Below are positions 1 through 6,971 of a DNA stretch of 53,003 bases, piece after piece (within the stretch, counting starts at the first letter, position 1; the number at the start of each line of letters is the position of its first letter). The notes beneath the pieces are model-generated. The model was given only the letters and a program-made list of their open reading frames with translations, was not told where the DNA came from and searched no databases. The stretch is from Planctomycetota bacterium. Its GTDB lineage: Bacteria > Planctomycetota > Planctomycetia > Pirellulales > Pirellulaceae. Position numbers and translations under genes: made by a program. The stretch is from the NCBI GenBank assembly GCA_016872775.1, contig VGZA01000041.1, positions 1 to 53,003 of the forward strand. Reading direction: 5' to 3'.

Positions 1-922
1 TGTCGCGTTGCTGGCCTTGCTCAACGTGATAATAGACCGATTCGGTACTTCGCACGATGCCAATGACGTGACCTTGGGCGTTGAGCACCGGCGCGCCGCT
101 CGATCCCCGTGCGAAATCGGCTGTCACCTGGATCGCGTCCACCGGCTGCGTGGTGACGCGAACGCGCGTCTTGCGCGACACGACTCCGGAACTGAACGAG
201 TAAAAGTGGCCTGCGGGATGGCTCAGTACACCGATCGATTCGCCGATCGCCGGGGTCTTGCCGATCGGCAGAGGATGAAGATTGTCGGCCTCGATCTTCA
301 ATAACGCCAGGTCATGGTGTTCATTGCCGGCCAGAACCTGCGTCACCGGATAGACGTGGCCCGACGCTGTCATCACGACATAGGTCGCTTTGTCCTGTTC
401 CGAGATCACGTGGTACGAAGTAACGATGACACCGTCGGCAGTCAGCACGAATCCCGATGCCGGAGCGGCATGCCACTTGTCGCAGCGTGGGCATTTGTAA
501 ATCGATGCGACGATGACCACCCCTTCGCGTGCATCCTGAATCGTTTCCGAAAATGGCTTGTTCGCCGCGCCAGGGCCATCGCCGGCGCCGGTTGGCGGGG
601 GCAGCTTGAGGTCGCACTTGTCGATTTCCAACTGCTTCGTCAAGATCCTGGCGTCGACGGCTCGATGCGTTTCGATCAAGCTGCCACCTTCATCGGCCAG
701 GCGCTGCAACAATTGCGCATCTTCAAACGTCGCCGGATCGACTTCCTCGATCTCGCGTTGACGCGGCAGGCATTCCCGCTCGACGCTGGCTTGTACCCCG
801 GGCGCAAAGCCAACCGCGACGTCCGTCCGATGCGACGGATTGCCGCGCACCCACGGTGCCGCTTCGCGCGCTGCCGTCGCCATAGCCAACATCGCCACCA
901 AGGTCCACGTCGAACGATTCAT
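1..922 (-). CDS. Secreted trypsin-like serine protease (S1C type), C-terminus outside the window
   Basis: Reading leftward from the ATG at 922 gives about 307 residues before the window ends, with no stop. An N-terminal hydrophobic stretch (residues 7-20) looks like a signal peptide. A CPRC pair (about 144-147) precedes the protease core and could bind a metal. The chymotrypsin-fold triad is visible: His171 in TSYHV, Asp204 in HHDLALLKI, and Ser275 in ARGSSGAPV. The loop after Ser275 (GHVIGIV) is typical of trypsin_2/DegP-like proteases. The protein probably acts outside the cytoplasm on misfolded or exogenous protein. Any C-terminal PDZ domain would lie beyond the edge. The family call is firm; the substrate is unknown. 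Confidence 0.85.
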   Translation of the reverse strand, partial: MNRSTWTLVAMLAMATAAREAAPWVRGNPSHRTDVAVGFAPGVQASVERECLPRQREIEEVDPATFEDAQLLQRLADEGGSLIETHRAVDARILTKQLEIDKCDLKLPPPTGAGDGPGAANKPFSETIQDAREGVVIVASIYKCPRCDKWHAAPASGFVLTADGVIVTSYHVISEQDKATYVVMTASGHVYPVTQVLAGNEHHDLALLKIEADNLHPLPIGKTPAIGESIGVLSHPAGHFYSFSSGVVSRKTRVRVTTQPVDAIQVTADFARGSSGAPVLNAQGHVIGIVRSTESVYYHVEQGQQRD

Positions 923-1109
923 GGATTGGCCTCCCCAAGCTGTACCTGCAATCGAAAGCTGCGGCGCTGAACTGTGCCGCATTTTTTCGAAGCAGCACCC
1001 GAAGATGAATTATCCGGGAGCGCAACGACGGCGTGAATAACCCGCGGGCAATTTGCCCAAGAAAAGCGACCGGCACCGACCCGGCGGACCGGCTGGGAAA
1101 GCTGTACCG

Positions 1110-2525
1110 TCAAGGTGTTTCCGGTTCGGCCAGGCAGTAGAGCGTGGATCGCCCGCGGAGGTACAACTCGCGTCCCGCCGTGGCGGCGGAGGCGCTGATT
1201 TCATCGTCAATCTTGTTGATTGCCAGTGGGCGTGGGACCTCGGCGTGGTACAGGACGTTGGTCGTGCCTTCCATGTCGGTGATATAGATCTTTCCGGCCG
1301 CCGCGATTGGCGACGCGTAGACGTTGCCGATCCGTTCCAGACGCATTGCACCGGGCCGGTCGGCGCCGGAAGTGGCGTGCAAACGCGTGAGGATGCCCTG
1401 GTAGTGTGTCAGGTAGTACAGCGCGTCGTCGACGAGCAACGGGGAGGGCACGTACGGGGTGCCGCGGGTGCGGCTCCAGGCGATCCGATCACTGCCGGTG
1501 ATGTCGCCCTGTGCGCCATTGAGTTGAATCGCCAGCAGCGCCTTGGTGTCGTAGCTGCTTCCGGCAAAGACCATTCCATGGCCCGCGACCGGCGACGCCA
1601 CAACGTTCGTCGACAGTCCACCGCACTGCCACAACTCGACGCCCGTCGCCGGGTCGTAGGAACGAATTCGCTTGGTGCCGCTGACGACCAGCTGCTGCTT
1701 TCCGTCATGCTCGACGACAATCGGCGTGGCCCAGGACGTAACTTCGTCGCGTGGAGTCCGCCATTGTTCCTTGCCAGTCCGCAGGTCCCAGGCGGCGATA
1801 AACGATCCAGACTCGTGATCCCAGTTCACGATCAACTGCGAATCGCAGACAACGGGCGAGCTGCCTTCACCGTGGCCATGCAGTGTCTGCATCTGCCCGA
1901 GGTCCTTTTCCCACAGCACGGTTCCGTCCATGTCGAGGCAATAGAGTCCGTACGATCCGAAGAAGTAGTAAACGCGTTCTCCATCGGTTACCGCCGAATT
2001 GGATGCGAGGCTCGCCGTATGATGGCCACCCTCATGTGGCAGTGCTTCGCGCAGAACGCGGCTCCAGAGCAGTTTGCCGTCCGATCGGTGGTAAGCCAGA
2101 GCGACGAACTTGTGCCAGTGCGTTACCGGGACGCCATCGTGTGTTCCCGGCGCCGTGCTGTAACGAGGTGGCAGCGGTTCGCCGAAAGGGATTGCCGTGG
2201 AAAGAAATACGCGGTCACCCCAGACAATCGGCGCGGAAAGGCCGCGTCCGGGCACAGGGGCTTTCCAGCGTACGTTTTCGCCTGTCGCGCCGTCCCAACG
2301 CGCCGGCGGATTGGCGCGCGGGCTGGCACCCGTGCCTAAAGGGCCGCGCCACTGGGGCCATTGATCGAGCCGCTCGATGCCGCGCGACAGCGCGGTCAGC
2401 TCGCCCGCACCTGCGGGCAGCGGGTGGCCGGCGGCCAGCGACAAAATACTCAAGCAAAAAAGCGTTGCAACGTCGCCGCTTGCAAGCAAGCCGCAGTCCG
2501 TGGTTCGATCTGTTCCGCCGATCAA
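1110..2525 (-). CDS. Secreted PQQ-type beta-propeller repeat protein
   Basis: About 471 residues. The reading frame is open much further upstream, but that part lies inside the preceding DUF1501 gene. I chose the TTG at 2525 because it overlaps that gene's TGA (TTGA) and follows a purine-rich GGGAGCGGAGG, which suggests translational coupling. A hydrophobic segment near residues 12-30 is a plausible signal peptide. The body carries WD40/PQQ-like blades: WPQWRGPLGTG at the start, then repeated units such as DGTVLWEKDL, TGKEQWRTP and ATGVELWQCGG. Planctomycetes have many such exported propellers. Binding of PQQ itself is not shown, and a structural or sugar-binding role is equally possible. It likely forms an operon with the DUF1501 gene. 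Confidence 0.82.
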   Translation of the reverse strand: MIGGTDRTTDCGLLASGDVATLFCLSILSLAAGHPLPAGAGELTALSRGIERLDQWPQWRGPLGTGASPRANPPARWDGATGENVRWKAPVPGRGLSAPIVWGDRVFLSTAIPFGEPLPPRYSTAPGTHDGVPVTHWHKFVALAYHRSDGKLLWSRVLREALPHEGGHHTASLASNSAVTDGERVYYFFGSYGLYCLDMDGTVLWEKDLGQMQTLHGHGEGSSPVVCDSQLIVNWDHESGSFIAAWDLRTGKEQWRTPRDEVTSWATPIVVEHDGKQQLVVSGTKRIRSYDPATGVELWQCGGLSTNVVASPVAGHGMVFAGSSYDTKALLAIQLNGAQGDITGSDRIAWSRTRGTPYVPSPLLVDDALYYLTHYQGILTRLHATSGADRPGAMRLERIGNVYASPIAAAGKIYITDMEGTTNVLYHAEVPRPLAINKIDDEISASAATAGRELYLRGRSTLYCLAEPETP

Positions 2526-3919
2526 GCCTCCGCTCCCGTAAACAACGGTTCGATCACCTCGCCGCGATTCAGGCGTATAGGCCGATTCAGACGATCGCGA
2601 ACTTCTAGGTCGAGCGGTATCCCGAGCGTTCGATAAACGGTCGCGCCGATATCGTTCGGCGAATAAGGGCGGGTCATCGGATAGGCGCCGATCTCGTCGG
2701 ATCGACCGATGACTTGACCGGGCCGTACCCCGGCTCCCGCAAACAGTCCGAAGAAACAGGGCCCCCAATGGTCGCGGCCCTTTTGGGGGTTGATTTTGGG
2801 AGTGCGTCCAAACTCTCCCAGCATCATCACCATCGTCGACTGCAGCAGACCGCTCGACTCGAGGTCATCAAGCAAAGCGGCTACGCCCTGGTCCAGTGGC
2901 GGCAACAGTCGCTGCTTCAGCAACGGGAAATTGTCACTGTGGGTGTCCCAGTTCTGGACGCGCCCGATGTTGACCTGCACCACGCGCACTCCCGATTCCA
3001 CCAGCCGCCGCGCCAGCAACAGCGACTGACCGGTCGTCGTCCGGCCGTAGCGGTCGCGCATCGCATCGGACTCGCGCTGCATCTCAAATGCCTGTGACAG
3101 GCGACTCGACACCAACAGCGAATATGCCAGATCCTGTTCGCCCTGCAGCCGCTGCGAGGCGGCGGAACGCTCCAGGCGCGTCTGCTGCCGATTCAACGAC
3201 TCCAACAACGACTTGCGGTTACCCATCCGATCGACGTCGATGCCCGGCGCCAGGGAAAGTGAATTCACCTTGAAATCGGCAGCGTTGGGATCGGACTTAA
3301 TCTGCCAGGGGTCGAAATTCGGGCCCAGGAACCCGGCGTGCTGCCCTGGCCAGGTCAGCGGTCCCTCGACCAGGAACGTCGGCAGATTGACGCCGCTGGG
3401 AACGCCGTCGTGGCGCGGGTTAGAGTACTGCAGAGCGGCGGCGTAATTCGGCCAGTCGTCGCGCGAGGCGATCTTGTCGAAGAACCCGCCGGGCTGCTTC
3501 TCGCCGGTCAAGACGTGATGCGTCGACATCAGATGGTTGTTGTCGCCATGCGACAACGACCGCACCAGGGCATACTTGTGAGCCCGCTCCGCCATTTTCG
3601 GCAGATGCTCGCAGACGACCAGTCCCGGCAGCGAAGTCGCAATCGGGTTGAACTCTCCGCGGACCTCAAGCGGGGCATCCGGCTTCATATCGAACGTGTC
3701 GTGGTGACTGGCGGCTCCAGTCAGGAACACGATAATTAACGACTTGCCGCCGTCCGTCACCGCCGGTCCCGGGGCCGCAGAGCTCCGCCGGGCGAGCCAA
3801 TGGGTCATGCCTAACCCCATCAACCCGGAGTAACCTACCTGCAGCAATTCCCGCCGCGTTACGCCAATCCGACTCGTTGTCGCCGTTTGCCGCCGTTGGT
3901 CATTTTCAATCATACTCAT
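2522..3919 (-). CDS. DUF1501 protein with Tat-type signal
   Basis: About 465 residues from the ATG at 3919. The open frame extends to 4105 without plausible protein sequence. A twin-arginine-like N-terminus (TRRELLQVGYSG, then a hydrophobic run) suggests export in folded form. The middle and end carry DUF1501 hallmarks: FLTGAASHHDTFDMKP, a WDTH motif (NWDTHSDNF), GEFGRTPKINPQKGRDHW and FAGAGVRPGQVIG. DUF1501 belongs to the alkaline phosphatase/sulfatase-like superfamily, whose substrates in Planctomycetes are unknown. DUF1501 genes usually accompany a DUF1549/DUF1553 cytochrome gene, but here the partner is the overlapping PQQ-like propeller. Confidence 0.9.
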   Translation of the reverse strand: MSMIENDQRRQTATTSRIGVTRRELLQVGYSGLMGLGMTHWLARRSSAAPGPAVTDGGKSLIIVFLTGAASHHDTFDMKPDAPLEVRGEFNPIATSLPGLVVCEHLPKMAERAHKYALVRSLSHGDNNHLMSTHHVLTGEKQPGGFFDKIASRDDWPNYAAALQYSNPRHDGVPSGVNLPTFLVEGPLTWPGQHAGFLGPNFDPWQIKSDPNAADFKVNSLSLAPGIDVDRMGNRKSLLESLNRQQTRLERSAASQRLQGEQDLAYSLLVSSRLSQAFEMQRESDAMRDRYGRTTTGQSLLLARRLVESGVRVVQVNIGRVQNWDTHSDNFPLLKQRLLPPLDQGVAALLDDLESSGLLQSTMVMMLGEFGRTPKINPQKGRDHWGPCFFGLFAGAGVRPGQVIGRSDEIGAYPMTRPYSPNDIGATVYRTLGIPLDLEVRDRLNRPIRLNRGEVIEPLFTGAEA

Positions 3920-3936
3920 GCCGCTTTCGTTGCTTG

Positions 3937-3958
3937 CCGCTCGCCGTCCGCTCGCCGT
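3937..3958. repeat. 11-bp tandem repeat in the DUF1501 leader
   Basis: Two perfect adjacent copies of CCGCTCGCCGT lie 18 bp upstream of the DUF1501 start codon at 3919. Direct observation; probably a replication-slippage product of no known function. Confidence 0.6.
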
Positions 3959-4201
3959 CCCTGTTGTTCTCGAATCGGCACCAACCTTGTTTCGCTTGAG
4001 TATATCAGCGCATGCCCGATCGCAGTAACTCGATAGCCGAGTCAGGCCAAAATCGATATGCTCGTTGCACGACGGCTGTCGACCGTGAGCGCGTGGAATG
4101 GTCAAAGTCGGGAATGGATTGCCGGTTCTGGACGATGTACCGATGTGGACGAAAAACGCTGGTTTTAAAAGCTGGGTAGTGGCCAGCTCGAGCGCTTCGG
4201 C

Positions 4202-4557
4202 TTGCGGAGCTGGTCGCGGCTGCAGTTCACGGCGCTAAATGGCCGCAAGGATCCCGCCATCGTCAAATTGCTCTGGCAGATTCATCAGGAAGGCCGGTCG
4301 TTGATGACGGCATTCGAATCGTCGGAACATGATCGAGGCGTGTACCGCGAGAATCAGTATGCCGCCAGTCTGGATTCGGTTTGCGAGTATTTGAGCGGGT
4401 ACCCGAATCTGCACTCCATCCCGGCAGGATCCTGTTATCTCACGATTACGGGCTGCTGAGCGGCGTGGAGAAAGCGTTTCATGAGTTCTTCGCCGGCAAA
4501 CCGGAGAAGATCATCGAACAACCGACGACGCAATGCATGGTGGTCAAGTCGTATTGA
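4202..4557 (+). pseudogene. Remnant of a TylF-type SAM-dependent methyltransferase
   Basis: Three pieces of one family remain in the correct order. Piece one (about 4241-4321) reads GRKDPAIVKLLWQIHQEGRS then LMTAFES, the family's N-terminal helix. Piece two (4325-4426) reads EHDRGVYRENQYAASLDSV then YLSGYPNLHSIPG. Piece three is in another frame (about 4427-4557): GRILLSHDYGLLSGVEKAFH, then FFAGKPEKIIEQPTTQCMVV, ending in a TGA. In intact relatives the first gap holds the SAM-binding glycine loop and the second holds the metal/SAM aspartates; both are missing. The second deletion changes frame, and the first frame stops at 4459. The product cannot be active. The tail overlaps the symporter gene tail by 14 bp. 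No neighbouring gene suggests the lost pathway. The family call is from memory of TylF/MycF-like sequences. Confidence 0.72.
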
Positions 4558-6028
4558 CGTTTCCAGCCGGTTTCACGCCGCCCGGTCCGAGGCTCGCGAG
4601 CATGCCGGCCAGGACGCCGGTGACAAACGAGATCGGGCTGAACCAGAGCATTTTCAGTCCGAACATCTCGAACAAACCCAGCCCCACGGCGGTAGCGACG
4701 CTGACGATGGTCGCGACCACGGCGCCACGCGGCTTCGACCAGGGGACGAACAGCGCCAGGAAGAAGAGCACGAACAGGGGAGCGGTCAGCAGGTTCACGA
4801 CCTTGATGCAGAGTTCGAGCAGATTCGACGCCAGGTGGGGGACAACCATGCTTAGGAGAACCGCCGCCACGCCGATGCCGATCGACGCCAGCCGCGCGAC
4901 GCGAATATTCTCGTGTTGCGTCCAGGGCACTTTGCGGAACCGGCCGAGGAAGTCGCTGGTGATCACAGCACTGGCGGAGTTCATTCCCGAGGAAAGGCTC
5001 GACATGGCCGCCGACAACATGGCGGCGATCACCAGGCCGGCCAGTCCGGGCGGCAACACCTTGACCACGAATCTCGGCAGCAATTCATCGGCGCTGCCGC
5101 CGACCGACGTGCCTTCGGCCAGCAGTTCGGGGTGGACCACGAAATAGCGGAGCACGGCGAGGCCCGTCAGCGCCAGCAGCGCGGAGATCAGGACTTCCGC
5201 CGCCAGGTGCACGCCGAACGATCGCCGCGCGGCCCTGGCGTCGCGAGTCGACAAATAGCGCTGGATCGCCATCTGGTCCGCACCGGCCGTACAGGTCATC
5301 CAGACATACATGTTCAAGGCGGCGCCCATAAACGTCACGCGCGACGATGTATCGAACCAGAACACGGGCTTTTCCCACTGCGGTTGCCAGCCATCGGGCC
5401 ACCACTCGCCGACACCTCCCAATTGCACGGTGACGACGCCGATCACGACGATCGCGCCGGCGAACATGATGATCGATTGCATCGCGTCAGTGACCACGAC
5501 GGCGCGGATGCCGCCCTCCGCGGAATAGATCAAGGTCACCAGGCCCATGATCGCCGATAACAGTGGCACCCAGAACGGGTCGAGTCCCAGCATCGGGACC
5601 AGAACCTTGCTGGTCGTGGCATAGAGAATTCCCGCCATCCAGATGGTGCGCAAGGCCATGAACATCGCCGAGCCAAGCAGGCGGCCTTGCAGCCCCAACC
5701 TCTTCTCCAGAAGTTCGTACCCGCTGGTGGCGTCCTGGCTCATGATCCTGGGGATCAATCCCCAGCCTACGGTCAGCATGATCAGCGGGTACGACGCCAG
5801 TTGGGCGAACATCATCGGCCCGTTCTTGATCATTTCGCCGGGGTAGGCCAGGTACGACAGGGTGCTCGTCAACGTCGCGAACAACGATAGCCCGATCATG
5901 AACGGACTCATTCGCCGCCCGCCCAGCAGAAAGTCGTCCGTGGTCGTGATGCGCAATTTGTAATAGCGGCCTACCGCCATCATGGCCAGCGCATAGATCA
6001 CCACGACGCCCCAATCCCAGAATCGCAT
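4544..6028 (-). CDS. Sodium:solute symporter (SSS family)
   Basis: 494 residues, the usual SSS length, with roughly 13 hydrophobic segments beginning at residue 5. Family marks are the early GRYYKLRITTTDDFLLGGRR segment, followed by a serine/threonine-rich helix (SLFATLTSTLSYLAYPGEM) that resembles the sodium-site region, then ATSGYELLEKRLG and YSAEGGIRAVVVTDAMQ. It sits in the inner membrane and should import a solute using the sodium gradient. The substrate cannot be read from the sequence; planctomycetal paralogs next to sugar or sialic acid genes make a sugar-like solute possible. It starts 15 bp after the PhyH gene on the same strand with a GAGG ribosome site, so the two are probably co-transcribed. 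Confidence 0.9.
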   Translation of the reverse strand: MRFWDWGVVVIYALAMMAVGRYYKLRITTTDDFLLGGRRMSPFMIGLSLFATLTSTLSYLAYPGEMIKNGPMMFAQLASYPLIMLTVGWGLIPRIMSQDATSGYELLEKRLGLQGRLLGSAMFMALRTIWMAGILYATTSKVLVPMLGLDPFWVPLLSAIMGLVTLIYSAEGGIRAVVVTDAMQSIIMFAGAIVVIGVVTVQLGGVGEWWPDGWQPQWEKPVFWFDTSSRVTFMGAALNMYVWMTCTAGADQMAIQRYLSTRDARAARRSFGVHLAAEVLISALLALTGLAVLRYFVVHPELLAEGTSVGGSADELLPRFVVKVLPPGLAGLVIAAMLSAAMSSLSSGMNSASAVITSDFLGRFRKVPWTQHENIRVARLASIGIGVAAVLLSMVVPHLASNLLELCIKVVNLLTAPLFVLFFLALFVPWSKPRGAVVATIVSVATAVGLGLFEMFGLKMLWFSPISFVTGVLAGMLASLGPGGVKPAGNVNTT

Positions 6029-6043
6029 CGAGACCTCGGAATT

Positions 6044-6805
6044 TCAGTTGATGCCCATTTGCTGGTGCTGTTGCTGCAACGACTGTTTGTAACGCTGGAA
6101 AGCACTGGGGTCGCGGCGAACGCTCGCTCCCTCGAAGACCATCGCGAAAGCGCGCCGGTTCCGCGTCATCGATCGGTTCGCCGCGGCCAGATGGATCGTC
6201 TCCCCATGGTGGGCGACTGCGTCCCCGGGCTGCAGATGGATGCTGGTTGCTCGCGATTCATCCTCGGCCGTAAAATCGGTAATTGCCTGGGAGAACCCCA
6301 GCACTTTTGAAGGGCCGTGCGGCCGAATGCCACGCAAATGGGACCCAACAACATAGCGCAGACAGCCGTTCTCCTCGTCGACCGCATCCAGCGCCAGCCA
6401 GATCGTCACGACGTTGGGCGGAACCAGGCAGAAATAGTAGTTGTCCTGGTGGGGCGGCGTCGGATGCTCCGTGCCCGGCGGCTTGTTGAACCACTCAGGT
6501 GACTCGCACTTCACCGATTCGCCAACCAGTGCTTCGGCGAGCCGGGTCCAAGTCGGGTGGCGGACACAGTCGCGGAAGAACGGATCGACTTGCATATGCT
6601 GCATCTGCTTGAGCGTTTCGGGCCGGCTGCGGTCCTGGTAGAAGGCGGCTGTCGGAGGCAGACCAGGAACAACTTCGTTGATGTACCGATCGAGATTGCC
6701 CTTCAATGTCTCGAGCTCGGGGCGCGCGAGAAAGTTGCGAACGATCACAAAGCCCTCACGATCAAAACGGATTTTCAACTCCGCAAGATTCGGGTTGTCG
6801 TTCAC
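6044..6805 (-). CDS. Phytanoyl-CoA dioxygenase (PhyH) family protein
   Basis: 253 residues, starting at a GTG preceded by AAGGAG eight bases upstream. This is an Fe(II)/2-oxoglutarate oxygenase of the double-stranded beta-helix fold. The metal facial triad is visible: His119 and Asp121 in PPHQDNYY and His205 in ETIHLAAANRS. Arg216/Arg218 just after it could bind 2-oxoglutarate. The conserved NGCLRYVVGSH turn is also present. PhyH relatives hydroxylate very different small molecules, so the substrate is open. The neighbouring symporter downstream and ceramidase-like gene upstream suggest uptake and breakdown of one external compound, which is inference. Confidence 0.9.
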   Translation of the reverse strand: MNDNPNLAELKIRFDREGFVIVRNFLARPELETLKGNLDRYINEVVPGLPPTAAFYQDRSRPETLKQMQHMQVDPFFRDCVRHPTWTRLAEALVGESVKCESPEWFNKPPGTEHPTPPHQDNYYFCLVPPNVVTIWLALDAVDEENGCLRYVVGSHLRGIRPHGPSKVLGFSQAITDFTAEDESRATSIHLQPGDAVAHHGETIHLAAANRSMTRNRRAFAMVFEGASVRRDPSAFQRYKQSLQQQHQQMGIN

Positions 6806-6971
6806 GGTCGTTGCTCCTTCCCTCGAAATAGTGATCTGTTACGTTTGAACTCCCTGAAAGTAATCCTGTTGCGGGTCGAATTCCAGTCGTACTTCGATAT
6901 TCCGTTCCGCGGGCAGGAACCCATCCCAGCGGCCACACGCTCCGCGAGGCCTTGTGGGTTAAGGAAAATCA

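Noticed and set aside
1053-2339. Plus-strand open frame of 428 codons
   Set aside because: Antisense to the PQQ-like propeller gene, with no recognisable domain.
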